This document shows positions 1 through 14,300 of a DNA stretch of 64,000 nt, piece after piece; positions within the stretch are counted from its first letter, which is position 1; every line of letters starts with the position of its first letter. This stretch comes from SR1 bacterium human oral taxon HOT-345 (lineage in GTDB: Bacteria > Patescibacteriota > Gracilibacteria > Absconditabacterales > Absconditicoccaceae). The notes beneath the pieces were generated by a model. That model saw nothing but the letters and a program-made list of their open reading frames with translations. It ran no database searches and was not told where the DNA came from. The translations under genes were made by a program, and so were the position numbers. The stretch covers positions 496,001 to 560,000 of the forward strand of contig MPSQ01000001.1 in NCBI GenBank assembly GCA_003260355.1, in the 5' to 3' direction.

Positions 1-388
1 ACTTTCCAATATTCTCCTTGGTCATATTTCATAAGATACCATCTACTTTCCCACTTTGATATCCAAGCTTTCTGAGTGCAATTTGGACTGCCATCGTCGC
101 AGGAAATTGATGCTCTTTTGCAAGCTCATTCCAGGACTTATCTTTTAGAAAAGAAAGATAATCTTTTATGGCATTCATATTATATCTTACCTCTTTGTCA
201 TCTTTTTCGAAGAAAAATTCCTTTTTCAACTCTTGCAATTCAGATTTTACATTGTCAACTACCCATGCTATTTCCTGAATTTCTGATGCAGATTGACTAA
301 ATACTTCTTTCATTGTTTTTTTGGTTAAATAAAAGAGAAAATTCTGACGACTCTCCTCTATTTTAACTAATTCTTCACGTTTTGTCAA
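1..388 (-). CDS. Peptidoglycan-binding (PG_binding_1-like) domain protein, 3' end outside window
   Basis: The visible part is an N-terminal helical stretch of about 90 residues with no signal peptide, followed by a segment ending in KVDGIL-G-NMTKENIGK, the repeat signature of PG_binding_1 domains (xVDGIxGxxTxxAIxxFQ). The Gly after KVDGIL is encoded by UGA at 29-31. The PG_binding_1 family binds peptidoglycan and usually sits beside a hydrolase domain, but none is visible before the window edge. I chose the TTG at 386-388 because the in-frame stop lies at 434-436 and there is no ATG between them; the start is therefore uncertain. It follows rsmA by about 40 bases on the same strand and is probably its co-transcribed neighbour. 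Confidence 0.55.
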
Positions 389-429
389 TTTTTTGCACTT
401 CTTGATTCTCTGGAAGGAATATCTATTTT

Positions 430-1200
430 TTAATTAATGATTTTTTTTAGCTCGTCTCGAGTCAACTCCTCTAACCTTTTCTTTTGAAGTTCCTCTGGGA
501 TATAATAAGTCGATATTCCTTTTTTTTCTCACATTTTAGCAATTCTGCCTAAAGTTTTTCTGCTATAAGGAGAGAAAAAATTTAGAAAGGTTTCCAAGGC
601 ATTCATATCTATGTTTTCAATTTGAGCTTTTTTTGTGCATCTAATAAGACAACTTTTTACTTTTGGTGCGGGAGAAAAGCATTTTGCGGGGACCATTTTT
701 ACATAGTCTACTTGATAAGCTCTGTTAATAAGCCACCAGAGATAAGACTTTTTGCTCGCGTCAGATTTTATTTTTTCTCAAACTTCATTTTGAATCATAA
801 AAAATCATCCTAATAGCTTTGGATCCTCTTTTCGAAATAAAGATTTAAAGATTGGAGAGGTAATATAATAAGGAAGATTTCCTACGACAAGAGTATGTTT
901 TGCGTCTCACCCGTTCTTCGTTAAGAAGCCTTCAATGTCAATATTAAGAATGTTCTCAAAATAGATTTGTTCCCTGTCTAGTCCTATTTTATTTAGATAC
1001 TCCTCCATTTTAGTATCTTTTTCAATAACAAAAAAATCTCTTGGAATCTGATAGATTTTCCTTGTTATTGCTCATTTTCATGGTCAAATTTCCACCAAAG
1101 TTTTTGCTCAAGATTCTTGATAAAGTTTCTGAATTGAATCACGAATAAAATTAATTGTAGAGCCATCTTTGAGAAAATTCTGTCCTAGATAAGTAGACAT
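430..1200 (-). CDS. rsmA: 16S rRNA (adenine1518-N6/adenine1519-N6)-dimethyltransferase RsmA (KsgA)
   Basis: RsmA dimethylates two adjacent adenines in the 3' hairpin of 16S rRNA, using S-adenosylmethionine, late in 30S assembly. The 256-residue product has the family landmarks in order: GQNFLKD at residues 6-12, the SAM motif VEIGPGKGAIT near residue 38, VIEKD, the catalytic NLPYYITSPI near residue 105, and FSPAPKVKS near residue 175. Three glycines in and around the SAM motif are UGA codons, so the gene looks broken under the standard code but is complete here. Length fits the family (about 260-280). It starts 2 bases after the holB stop, so the two are surely one transcript. Stop is TAA at 430-432. 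Confidence 0.95.
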
Positions 1201-1202
1201 AG

Positions 1203-2111
1203 TTAGACATTAGATAAAATTCAATATCGAAGAGCATTTTCTTTTGAAACATTCGCTCAGATAAGTTGTTTTACTTTTATTCGAACCTCTGCTGACTGCT
1301 CTTTGTTGGCATCTATTGCTATTTTGATGATAGCGGAAAGAATAGCATCCAAGATTCACTCTTCATCCATCCTTTTTAGGAGATTCATCTTACTTGCCAA
1401 CAAACCTGGATGTTCTATTATCTTGAGAAGCTGAGAAATTTCTGTGAGAATCTCAGGTTTTTCAGCCTGTTTTTCTAATATTGTTTGTAATATTCAAGGT
1501 CTTCCTAGTGCAATTTTTGCAAGGAGCTGCGTCTTTTCTGGAGATTCAGATTCTCCCAAAACTTGAATTAAATACTGCTGCATTTCGGTATCTGAAAGAG
1601 GAGCAAACCTTATAACCATTGCTCTTGACAGAATTGTTGGAAGGATTCAGCTTTCATGCTCTGCTGTAGCAAAGAGATATCTATTAGGGAGTGGCTCTTC
1701 ACAAGTTTTTAGGAAAGCATTCATTGCAGCATTCGTCATTCTTTGAATATTTTCCACAAGAAGCACCTTTTTACCACTAAAAGAAGACTGCTGTAACCGA
1801 TTTGTCAACTCCCTCACTCCCCTATTTTCGTAGGTAGTTTTTTCATCAATAGAGATTATTTTGGCTTCTTTAGGAGTTTCAACTTGGATTGAGTGAAGTT
1901 TTCCTAGCTCTTTCGAAAAATCCCTTAGTCGAAGAAAATCAGTTTTGAACTGTTCTCATAGAAGCTCCTCGACAAAAGAACGTAAAAATGTAGTTTTTCA
2001 GATTCCTCCCGGTCCAATTAAAATCAAAAAGACAGGCTTTTGTTGCGACTGATTATGAGAAATGTAGCTTCTAAATTGTTGCTTTGCTTTTTCGTTTCAA
2101 ATAGCTTGCAT
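1203..2111 (-). CDS. holB: DNA polymerase III delta-prime-like clamp-loader ATPase (HolB family)
   Basis: The 302-residue product has an AAA+ clamp-loader layout. A Walker A loop (GPGGIGKTTF, its second-last Gly from UGA) lies near residue 31, followed by a segment KKVLLVENIQRMTNAAMNAF in the Walker B/sensor position, LKTCEEP, and the sensor 1/SRC-like LPTILSRAM. This pattern is typical of delta-prime and gamma subunits that load the beta clamp on DNA. At about 300 residues it fits delta-prime rather than the longer DnaX. The zinc-binding cysteines of DnaX are not seen. It is first in a minus-strand operon with rsmA 2 bases downstream, and a good promoter (2143-2170) lies just upstream. Start ATG at 2109-2111. 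Confidence 0.85.
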
Positions 2112-2142
2112 TTAAGATTATTTTTGGACAAAAACAGTTTGG

Positions 2143-2170
2143 AGTATAAGTTTTATATTTTAAAAATCAA
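2143..2170 (-). promoter_or_regulatory. Promoter of the holB-rsmA operon
   Basis: Read on the minus strand, TTGATT (2165-2170) is followed after 16 bases by TATACT (2143-2148), about 32 bases before the holB ATG. This is the same box pair seen at other gene starts in the window. Confidence 0.6.
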
Positions 2171-2304
2171 ATGATTTCAAAAAAGATAAGATTTTACAAG
2201 TCATTATTCTAATAAATGTCAATCGATAAATCTTAAAACAAAAAAATAGCAACAAAAACTGACTGCTCTCTCAGCTTTTTCCTTTATTTTTATGTTGATT
2301 AACG

Positions 2305-2310
2305 TATACT
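2305..2310 (+). promoter_or_regulatory. Candidate -10 box for the giant-protein operon
   Basis: TATACT at 2305-2310 matches the -10 sequence used elsewhere in the window and lies 35 bases before the giant gene's ATG. No good TTGnnn box is found at 16-17 bases, so this promoter may be weak, activator-dependent or read by the ECF sigma factor encoded nearby. The rest of the 2112-2345 intergenic stretch shows nothing else recognisable. Confidence 0.35.
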
Positions 2311-2345
2311 TTTGAAGTGAGTTTTTTATTTCCTCGATCTTTTCT

Positions 2346-5300
2346 ATGAGGGCTAAAAGAATAGTTGGTCTTATCATTTTGCTTGGATATTTAGCGTTTA
2401 ATGTTCTTTCTTATCTAGGATATCTTGATTGGAATAGGGCATCTGCATCTTCCGATAATATGAATACCAATACTCAATTGGTTGCACTTTTGGTTGATGA
2501 GAAAATCTATCCAAGTATTGAAGCTGATCTTAAACGATATTCAACTCAGTATATTCAAAAACATTATCCACAAAGCAAGGCTCTGGTCCTGAAAATTAAT
2601 ACGAGCGAATATGATGCTCCAGAAATTGCAAAACTACTTGAAAATCTCTATTTTGACTGACTTAAGGATCAGAGTTCTCGTCTAATTGGATTAGTTTTGG
2701 TGGGAACTATTCCATTTCCTGCAGTTAGGTATGATAATTATGTTTTCCCCTCAATCTACCCTTATGTTGATTTTTTGGATCAGAAATATGTTTGGAATCA
2801 AGAGCTTGGTTATTTTACTGAAAACAGAAAAGATGGGCAGCCCGAAGTTTGGCATGGAGTAATTGATTTTGATCAGGATATTGATGCCTATCACAAATTT
2901 TTTGATAAACTTAAACTCTATGATGCAAAGCCTAAAAAGTTTGTCGCGAAAAAAATATGGTATGATGATTTTATTGCTCATAAGAAAAATTTTCTTGAAG
3001 AAACCTATCAACTCTATCAGAATAAGCTTCTTTTTGCAGAAGATTTTATCTATCATCGTTATACTGATCTTTTTAACCGCATTTTGCAAGGGGATCAGTA
3101 TAAAGAACAGGCTTTACAGCTTTCTTGATTGGCTGAGGATATTGAGTCTCTTGTTCAAGATTTTGCCGAACATGGTTCTGATACGACCGATCTTCAAGAC
3201 TCTATTGCTAATATGAATCTTTGAGAGATTAACGATTCAATTAAAGAGCTTGAAAAAAATACTCAGAACATTACTCCAACAAAACTTTTGGAAAGAAAAA
3301 TTGGTTCTTTTCTAAAAGATTATCACGAAATTATTGGTACACCGTTAATGCATACTATTTCTGAGAATGTTAAAGCAGGAGATAGATGGACTGGCAATGA
3401 TAGTCATTATCAAAAACTCCAGCTCAAAGATCAGCTCCTTCTTGGGAACACTAAACTTAATGGGATTATTAGAAGCATTAATGATAAGCTTGAGTCCTTT
3501 GTGGATGAAAAAGTAGAAAAGGAAAAATATGCTATGAAAAGTACTATTCCTTATTATTATAAAGAAAGTCAGATTCAGAAAAAAGCAGCTTTTTCTAAGG
3601 ATTTTATGTATTCTTATCAAGATTATACTATAAATAACATCTATAGATTTTTTTATTTTGGGAAAGACGCACAGACAATTACTAAAGCTGTAGATTATTC
3701 TACCTATAGAGGAACTTATAGGAATTTAAGCGGCCTCGTAAACTATCCTTCCATCATCCAAGATCAACAAAATCCAGCAAAGTCGGATTGAGATGCAACT
3801 GACCTCACAAAGAAAGGACTTTGATCTTCTTATGATGTATATTCTACTCAAGTAGATGCTAATAGAGGATTTAATATGCTTAATACAGAATGAGAATACG
3901 AGCTGTATCAACAGGAGAAAAGACCAGCAAAATATATAATTAAATGTGTAAAATGGCTCCCCTGAGGATCCTGTTTAAGATGGAGTAGAGAACCTAAAAA
4001 GAAGTGTCAGGCTAGCGGAAAAAATTGTGAGACTTTTACACATTTTTGAGATAGAATATGGTGAGGTGCATCTCCAATTAATGTTGACATGGATAAATAT
4101 CAAAATCAGATTTATGCCTTTAGTGGAGAATATGACTTTAGACGTGCTACAAATGAAATTTTTGATATTGGAGGCTCTGTTCCATTAACAGGAGAAGAAA
4201 AAGAGGCGCCTCATTTTCTCGCGGAGAAAATCTATGTCTCTCCTATTCTAATTGCAGATAAGGATGGCTTTCATTGGGATAAAACTATGTATGATACCTG
4301 ACTGATAGAAAAGACGTGGTTTTTTAATGTTCCGCTTGAAGGGAAGCGTTTCATTCCTCTTGGTACTACAGGCTTTTCTCTTATAAAAAAACAGAAGGGG
4401 AAGAAAGATATAGGTCTAACCTACAAATATAGGATTGTCCCTTCTGAGGTAAAACATGTTTCGACTACTACAAAAGAAATTCATGGATATACTGGACTTA
4501 GATATTCAGAGGATGCAAAAGAGCGAGGGTACTATATGTCGATTAAAGACGACCTTACCTTTACAGATGAGACAGGCTCTCTTGCATTAATGAGTTGATT
4601 GAATAAACTAAAAGATCACCTTTCTTCGTTACAAAACTCATTTAAGAATGCAGCTAGCTCTCAGTCCCCAGGAACAATTGAGAATCTTCTTTCTGAAGAG
4701 ATTTTGAAATCTACTACAGTACTCTCGAGTTGACAAGCAGAACTTTGGTCCCTTTTCAATGATCTAATTATCAGGAATTATGCTAGTGATGTCCAAGCCA
4801 CAATGCAGAGTATTGTTTTTAGATCAATTGTTCGAACTAGGAAAATTGATATTTTCTCTGAATGGCATGCAGACATCCTCAAGGATTTTGATAAGTTGAT
4901 TAAGTTTTTACTTGAAAAAAAAGCTATTGCTTCACAAATTTTTAAGCTTTATCGTGAGGTGATTAATCAACTTGATGGTATTGATGCAATTATTAGCTCA
5001 GGAATTGCCAATAATAGCAAAGAAGAACAACAAGCTGTGAGAGAAGCATGGACAAAACTTCGTTCTCCATTTGCTAAATTATCTGCCATTGTTCATGAGA
5101 TCAATACTGATACAGAAGATTCATGTATTTGTAATCATGGAATAGTTTGAACATGTTTATGAAAAAAAAGGAAGGAAATTGTAGGTAAAAGCTTAGGTTC
5201 TTCATGTGGAAACTCAGGAGAATATGGATGAGATGAAAAAGAGGGATCTTTAGATATAATGATTGAAGCATTAAAAGAGAGTAAAGAGGATTTTAAAGAA

Positions 5301-8300
5301 GACTTCAATTCAGATCCTGAAAATCCAGAGATCCTTTACACAGGCATGAACATCCTCACACCAAGTAGGCCTATTGATTCTCCAAGATATCTTTCCTTTC
5401 AATGAGTAGGAGGGAATGTTGTAAAACTTATTTATCCTGATATCATGAAGGTTGAAGTTCTTGATCAGGCTTCAAAAGCTATTTCTAGTCAATCATGAGC
5501 ACTACTAGAATTGAAAAGTCCGGAAAGTATTCGCAAAGCCCTTAGTCAATATTTAAGCAATAAAGTAAAGGAATACAATGCTATCATCAATGCTGAAAAA
5601 GCAAAGGCAAAACCAATGAATAAGCATTATCAGTATATTTCTGTTGTTGATAAATTAGGAACCCCTCTTCTTGACTGATGAGTTCGCCCTTATGAAAATT
5701 TTACTTATGAAGAGTTTTTGGAGGCGATTTGAGGTCAAAAAGTTCTCAACAGTCTTGCAGAACTCCTCTACTTTCAGAATGTTTCAAATCAGGTAAAAGT
5801 TTACTACGATGAAATTGAGAAAGATCTTGCCGGTAGTAGAAGTGATTTTGATATTAATGAAAGGATTTCGTATATTATGGATAATTATCTCTCACAGAAA
5901 AGAGATGCTTTTTATGAAGAGAAAAATGCTGATCCAAAATTTGTCATTCCTAGTTATGCCTCAAAAGGTTATGAGGTGTGATTTATCAATTCAGATAATG
6001 ATGATGGACTAACCCCTTATCAGGATCAGATTTTTGATGAATTTAATCAACGTATAGAGCCAGTTCCAGTGCTCCTTCCAAAGGACAAGGAAAAAGCAGA
6101 ACAAGCAGTTGAAGTTCAAAATATCCAAAAAGAATGTTGATTTGATATTAATGAAGGCTTGGATATCTATAGTTTTAAGACAAAGAAATTTGAGTGGCGA
6201 GAAGGCTTGAGATGCCGATTAGACCAGGTTAAGAAAAAGCCTTTTGAGATAAAATTATCATTTGAGGGTTCACTTTGAGCTGTACCGATCAAGGAATCTA
6301 TTAGTGGCGATATCATCGCTCCTCTTGCTGATTCTCGAGAAAATTATAAAGGAGAGCTCAAAAATACCTTTTCTTTTCACGATATTGAGAATCCAGAAAC
6401 CGTGAATAAAGATAAACAGGTGCAAGAAATTCTGAATCAAACCCAAATTACGCTACAGAATAAGAAAATTAATGTATCAAATAGGACTTGAAGTATAAAT
6501 ATTCTCTCTTTTAAGGATTATTGAAATCTCACTGTAAGGATTAGCTCAACAGGAGATAATTGTCTTATTATTAATGGACAAAATACCTGTGTAGCGAAAG
6601 CCTCTCTTTCAAAAAATCCTTTTAAACAAGGCTTTGATATTCCTTTTCAACTTGGAGACACAAAAACAGGGAAAATTGTTGCTACTTTAGAGTTCTGCTG
6701 AAAAAGTGGGAAGTGTGGGATTAGCCCTGTTACTGTGTTTGCAGTCCCTGGGCCCGTTCATAGCTTTGAAATAGGTCTTCCTAACGATAGAAAAATACTT
6801 GCTGGAGCTTATAGCCTTATCTCTCTTAAAGCTTTTGATCAATATAAAAATGAAATTCAGAGAACTCTAGAACCATATACTATTGAGGTTGATAGAGGTG
6901 GGCTTATTGTTTGATGACAGGAGAGGCAAGTTCAAGAGGTCAATGATTTTCAGAATTTAACACTGTTGTATAGAAGTCAACCTCAACTTGGATGAACTGT
7001 AAAATTTTCAGTAAAGAACCAAAGCTGAACGCTTCTTAAGAGTGATACTGCGACCTTAGTCCCTTGAACACTCCATGTTGAGCAAAATGGTCGCCGCTTA
7101 TCTTCACTCACCTTTCCGCTTACTCCTGGAAGTTATTTTCTTAGCTGAACAAACGGAATGGAAGTAAATGAGAAAAAAGCAATCCCCCTTGATCTTGTTC
7201 TAAGGGATAATAATGGTAGAGAAATTCCTATTACTACCAATGTTATCTTGGGTGCGCAAGAAGAATTGCTTCAATTTATGGTGCTAAAAAAATCTACTGA
7301 TGAAAATGGCAAGCAATGGCTGAATTTTTCTAATACAAATTCTCTCTTTGTAGAAAAAGGAAGAGCAAAAGTATATCTAACCTCAAAAAATATTGCTGGG
7401 GATGAAGAAATTTCTTCGCTTATTCCGTGACTTGAGGAGCAGAAAATTAAGGTAAATATAGAACCAGGACCTCTGGCAAAAATGACATTTTCACTTAATT
7501 CTGACAAAATAGATCCTAATTCTACAACCAAAGGAAAGCTTTTCCTTATGGATGAACGATGAAACAAGCTCAAAAAAACAACCACCGTCTCTTTGGATAA
7601 ATTGGGACCCGTAAAGGTTTCTCCTGGTGCTGGAAATATAGCTATTAACAACGGAGAGCTAAATCTCACTTTTACCTCTGACCATAATTATTGACTGACT
7701 AAATTTTTAGCAGAGGCAACAGTTAATGATAAGAAAGTTCAGACGACGACAAGTATTATTACTAGAAAATTTTTCCTCGAAAATGCGATAAATTCAGGAT
7801 TAAATATTATGTATCTCAATCTTTTCTGAAATGATCGGTGAAACCAGCGATGATATGCATCTTGACATAGAAAATTTTCAGAAGATATTATAAAAAAGTC
7901 TGAAAAAACTTTAGCGATTACAACTCAGTTGGTAGATCTTAATAAAATCAAAAAAGCGAGTGTTATCTTAGGTAAAAACTCTTTGATCGAGAACAATGAT
8001 AATCTTGATATTCAGGCAACTCAAGAAGCAGGTCAGCTTTCTTTAACTCTTGCCAAGATCGGTAGAATTCGTATTATGGATTCTTTTAAGAAAATTAGAG
8101 TAGTCTCTGCTGATCCTGAGAATAAAAGACTTGTCCAAGAGCTGAAAAAGGATAACGGGAAATCAATGTATCTCTATGATTTGAATGATGATTTCACCTA
8201 TAGAAAGGATAAGTGAGCTTTTTATACCAAAGAGGGAATTCTGATTGGAAGTCTAAATAAGGATATTGTTTTTGAGCTGACTAATCAACCTCTTCTTAAT

Positions 8301-11300
8301 TTCAAGGTATGGAACGTTGTTGGGAAAGGGCAAGTTTTAGGAAAAGCTATTTTTACGAATCTTGATTATAGTAATTCAACTGCAGTAATAGAGGACGAAA
8401 CTTTTGAGTTTTGACCTATACTTGCTCATGGTTCAAGTAACAAAACTGCCAAAGCCATATTCTCTAAGCTCAATACCCTAAAATCTACCTATCAAGGCTA
8501 TGACTCAATCCAAAATAGCGATGAAATGGAAAAGAATATTGGATTTAGGGGAGAATTTAAAAATGTTACTTTGTTTGCTGGAGGTAAGACCGTTGGTGAG
8601 GCTACACTCCCTTTTTGATCAGAATTTTTGATCAATATTTGAGATCCTCTCCTAAAAAGGATTGATCAGAATGCAAACCTTGATAATGCTGACTACAATG
8701 AAGGACTTGGTAAAGTGATTTATCACAATGATGAAAAGCCGATATTTAAGGTTATTGATATTGATTATAATAAAGACTGATTAAGGGACATTTTGGTGGT
8801 CTACAAAGATGGGACTATTAGGCTTCAGAAACAGTATCAGGATAAGAGATTTCGTGATATGGAGACTTTAATGGTCAGCGCAGAACAAATTAAGGATATT
8901 TTTGTTGGTGATGTAGATGGGAATAAATATGAGGATATTATTATTAGGAATACCAAGGATCAACTCAGAATTTATACTAATGAAAATTGAGTTTTTGATG
9001 TAGATGGGCGTCTTGCCTGTTTAAATACCAATGTAAAGTTAGGAGAAGTCTCTAAAACACCACGATCTTTAACGGGGACTCATCAAATTTTTGTCAAAGA
9101 TATGGATTTGGATGGGAAGATTGACATCTCTACGTTTGATGTTAGAGGATATCTAAAGATTTTTTATGGGAATTGAAGCAAAAAATCACATAGTTATCTC
9201 AGTAATACCGGAAGTACTTGTGATGATGAACGGTTTAAGAGACAAGAGAAATCTACAAAAATTGTGAAAAAATTCTGACTTCAGCTTGGCAATACTCCTG
9301 TAAAAGATAGAAGCATCATTCGTCGAGATGGTCTTCGCTACCCAACACAAGAAGAATTAAGTAAAAAAATTGAAGAAAAAAATAATAGAGAAATCTGAGT
9401 AAACCTAGATCCTATTGTTATTTGAAAACTAGAAGATCCTGATCTCTGTCCACCATGTGTGGTTACAGACTATGCGTGTAGTACTAATGCTAATTGAGAA
9501 AAGGTTTGTAAGAGCTATAAACGTAAAAGTGCAGAACCTACCTGTACTCAGCCAGCAGATAAACAAAGCGATGTTTGCTGTGCTCAAAAGGGTGAAGGAA
9601 GTAAAGAAGAAAAATGTAAACTCTCTAAATGACGTCTTGACAAAAAGACTGAACAAGAAATTCATAGATGAGATACCGATTTTGACTTTACTGATATGGC
9701 TCAAGAGGGATTAAGAGTCTTTGATAAGTACGTTAAGAATCCATTTGACAAGATTGTAAGTTTTGATGATGGCGTTAAACCATCAGAGCAAGCCTTTTTG
9801 ACTATTAATCAAGTTGATTCAAAAGATCCAATACTTTGAGTAACAAAACTTTATCAAGATCTTGATGGTGGGAACCTTGAAAATTGAGATACTGTAAAAG
9901 TAACCGTTACTATTAGCAATAAAGCTGCTCATTTTTGAGCTGGTGGTGCGTTTTTTGATCGTATTCAATGACCTTGGATTATACATCAAGATCCTAAAAC
10001 AGGAGCTCCAGAAAACCTAAAATTTATTGAAGGAAGTGCTACAGTTCATCCTCAAACTAAAGAATATGCTTATTTTCTGCAAGATCTTCAATTCGCAGGA
10101 CAAAGAATCGTTTATAGCTATGATTTGACCTATCAGATGAATGATCCATTATTTAAAATCAGACTTGAAGATGCCGAGATTACCGATTATAGCGCACCTC
10201 CAAAAATAAAGAGAACTGCACCGAAAGATGGTGAAAATGCCGATAAGCTGCCAGATTTTATTGTTCAATCTGTGGATGGCTGTAACAAGAAAGAATCTAT
10301 CCTCTTTAATAATAAATCTGATGCTAAGAGGAGTTATCGTGAGTCCGTTATCGATCTTCAAGAACTAAGTGATGTATATTCTAAGGCTATTGAAGAGAAT
10401 AAGACTAGGACAATGGATAAGGCGAAATCTGACATTCAAGACAGTAAGACTGTGGAAAAGATGAATGCTATCCCGTGAATAGAAGATATTCAGGAGCATT
10501 ACAGCAACAAAGATATCTTAAACGAGTTTTGGAAGGCCATGAAAGAGGACTCCTCTGTTTCTGTAGAGCTCTTCTCAGACGAGACCTCAGAAATTGAAAA
10601 GACAGTGCAAGATATCGCAGATAAAGCATGTAATGGATTCAGTTTTGGACTTTCTAATGTTGGATCCTGTGAAGTTCCGGTGCCATTTAATCAGGCATTC
10701 TTAGCTCCTGGGAAATATCATCTGATGTGATGTATCCCTCTTGAGCCACTAACAAAATCCTTGTGAAAGGGGCTTCCTGTTTTCCACTTTCCAGGGACGC
10801 TTTACACGCCGATCTGATCTCTTCCAATTCCTTGGGGATTGAAGTCTCCTTCAGACTGATTTCTTTGGCTTGGATGAGGAACCTATCCTTCAATGATCAG
10901 AATTTACGTTGCACCTACACTCACAGCACAACTAGGGTTTGCAATCTGTTTTTGACCTCATTCGATAGGGAAGAATCTACCTTCTCCTTTTGCTGATATT
11001 TGAGGGAACTGTATCGTAATGTCGATGCCTCTACCTTGTGGGAAAAACCAGAAAAAAGACAGTAGCTGAAATAAAGTCAAGAAACCAAATGATAAGGTAG
11101 AAACCTACCATCCTTGGGCAGGCGACTATCAAGAGACCAATACTTGCGAACTAAAAAAACAAGATTCTCCTTTTATTACCGTGGCATCAGCACCTGTAAA
11201 CTCATCGAGCCCAAGCAGTATTCCAGAAGGTAGTTATCTTGGATGATTTGTAGATATTAGCTATGATAGTATTACTTCTGAGGCCGATGCTGACCAAAAT

Positions 11301-14300
11301 GGAATTTTTTTTGAGGGAGTAAAGATTCTTGGCGTGAAAGATGTCAATAATAAGGTTCTCTGAGGAAAACAGCAAGGAATTAAAGCTAAATTTGTTGGAT
11401 GGTTTGATAGGCAAATTCAGTATTGGATCAATAATCTCTTAAGATTCCGTGTTGAGTTTATTTTTCCTGATCTCGAATATCTTAGTAAGCAGCTCTCTAC
11501 CTTAAATCCTCAAGAAATTTGAAAGCTGATCTGAGGAACTGGTCAAGAAGGGAAACAAAATATTGATAAATTCCTTAATAATATCAAAGATTCAAAGAAA
11601 ATAAGTTGATTGGCAAAAAATACATGGTCATCACTTCAGTCTAAAGAACAACTTACAGCTTTGGATATTGCGAATGGAGACAACCCCTTTGAGAAACTTC
11701 AGTCTTTCTTTAATAGTAAAGAACTTGTAAATATTAGAACCCAAAAAATTCATGTCAAAATTCCTTGGATCTATAGCGAAGATATTGAGGCATATAAAAA
11801 TTACTTGCTTACATGGATGGAAACGAACGGAGAGGTTTTGAAGGCCTGGGAGTGAATTATTGAAAAAAGCATCTCCTCTTGCCAGAGACAGCAACAGGGA
11901 ACCTGATCAAAAAAAGCTGATTGTTCAAAACTCCAAACTGCAAAAACTCAAATACTCCAAATGCAGACAAAGCTTGATAAAACAAGTGAACAGATTTATC
12001 AGAATATTCAAACTCTTGAGCTTTATAAGAGATTTCCACTAGAGATTTATGAGTGGCTTCACGTATCTGATAGGTACTTAACTGAGATATCATCACTCAT
12101 TTCGAAATTCTTTGGCTATATTAATTATTGGATGGATGTTAATGCCAATAGATTCTCTCAATATGTTGATGCTATTATTACGATTATTGCGGTTGTGAAG
12201 ACTTATCAGGTAATGGTTGATCTTTTTGTGGATCGAGGAAAGAAATGTGGTAAATGTACGCAAGATTCTTACGATCAATATTCTTGTAAGCTCAGTATGC
12301 TTTGTCCAAATCTACCTATCATACCGATCCCTAATGTAAAAATCCCAAGTCTCTATGTCGATCTTTCTCATCTCAATCTTGGATTAGATATTGTGCTTCC
12401 TCGTTTTAATTTTGTACCAGAATCTATTGAGCTTCCAAGACTTCCAAACCTTCCAGAGCCGCCAAGATTAGGGCTTAACATTAATGTCGACTTTAATATT
12501 CCAGATATTCCTCAACTTCCTGAGCCTCCAAACTTACCAGAATTGCCATCATTCATTCCTCAAGTAAAAATGGAATTGCCGATTCTTCCTCCTGCTCCTA
12601 AGATTCCTGAATTGCCTAACAAAATTCAGAAAATTGTCAGTATTGCTAAGAAAATCTCTAAGATTTACTGTATTATCAAGTCATGAATAGGTCTAGTAGG
12701 AGAAAATTCTGTAAAGGCGAGAATTGAACAGATGACCCAGAGAACGTACGAAGTTCCTTGGGTTGACAACCTTGATCTTACTCGTCTCTTTAATCAACAA
12801 CCGCTACAATGAATTGATATTGAGGTAAGTACTTACGTGAATTTACAGTATAATTTTGATGCGTTCTACGCACTTATGAAGGGTATTGTAAATAATGTTA
12901 ACCAAAAGACCAATAATCTCGTTTCTCAAGGGCAAGAAGTCTCTGATGCTCTAAGTACTGCGAGTGATACCGCAACAAATACTTTAAATTCAGCTACAAG
13001 TTCACCAATTCAAGTAAATGTTGGTTATCAAAAGCAATTAAAAGATAGCCTTAAAGACGTTCAAGCAATTCTCTCACCACACCAGGAGAAAGAAAAACTT
13101 GATTCGATTATTGCTCTTGCCTCAACTGATGGCGAAGTAAAGAAAGACTCTGATTGACTAAAAAAAATCCAAAATCAGATTTCTGATCTTATTCGTAATG
13201 AAAGAGAAGACTTAGCAAATCTTTCTATGCTTGCAAAGTCAGACTACTCTACTTTTCTGAAAACCTTGGAAGGAGCAAGTAAAAAAGAACCACTTCAGCT
13301 CACGTTTTCTAGTAGCCTGCTGGCGGAAAACAAAGGTGCGGAACATGCGATTGCAGGCATAAATCCTACTGAAATGATTATTCATACGGAAGGAGAAAGA
13401 CTTCAGGGTTATCTCTCAGCATTAAAATCTCATAGTCCAGAAAGTTTGAATATGTCGAGTGAGAATTATAATAAATCAAAGTCCTATCTTGAAGAGGTCC
13501 AATCGGCTCTTAATCAGCGAAAGAGCATTAAACAGAAAACTTATGCAGGAAATCAACCACTCCTTACTAAAAATGGCACAGAAACTAATAGAACGCTTTT
13601 GACGCAGACTTCTCAATGAAGACCTACGACTTTTGAAACTGCATCAACGGATTTGAGTAGCTATATAAATGGGATCCTTGTGAAAGATCATAGCAATAAT
13701 ATGGTAAATGTTGTGCATTCCAAGGTTAACTATGAGAGGTTCTTTGACTATTATCAAAAAGATATTAATAATGATAAAAAACCTGAAGTCATAACTCGGG
13801 ATGAATTTAATGTCTACGTAAAGTATGCAGACGATGTGGAACCAAAAATGAAACAGCAGTTTACAAAATATTATGTTTTAACTCCAAACCTAAAAAATAA
13901 AAATAAAAAATACGAATCCTTTGGAGGAACACTTTTCTGAGGGGGAGAATCAGTGAAACTTTACGATCAAAATTGGGAGGTAAAGAATTTTAGACTTGAC
14001 GGTCAGACCTTTGATACGATCAGTTTTTCTTGGGATAACAATAAAACGGAAGATATTGCCTGATATCTCGTTCGTTTTTCTGAACGTGTTGATGGATTAT
14101 TGGAGAAGAATGACCTCAAAAATGTAAAATATGCCCTTTTCCTACCTAATGAGACTCCTCTCGATCACCTTAAGCTGAAGGCTGATGATATAAGTTTCTC
14201 TGTAAAAAGTCAGATTGGAAAGCTAATAAATGAAGTTCAATACTACAATCCTGCAAATGATGTATTCCAGTTTCAGCTTCACCAGCTTCCTAGAAAATGG

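Noticed and set aside
10687..10996. Frames on both strands in the Pro/Gly-rich part of the giant gene
   Set aside because: The giant frame stays open here through several UGA codons with a typical composition; the others are shadows.
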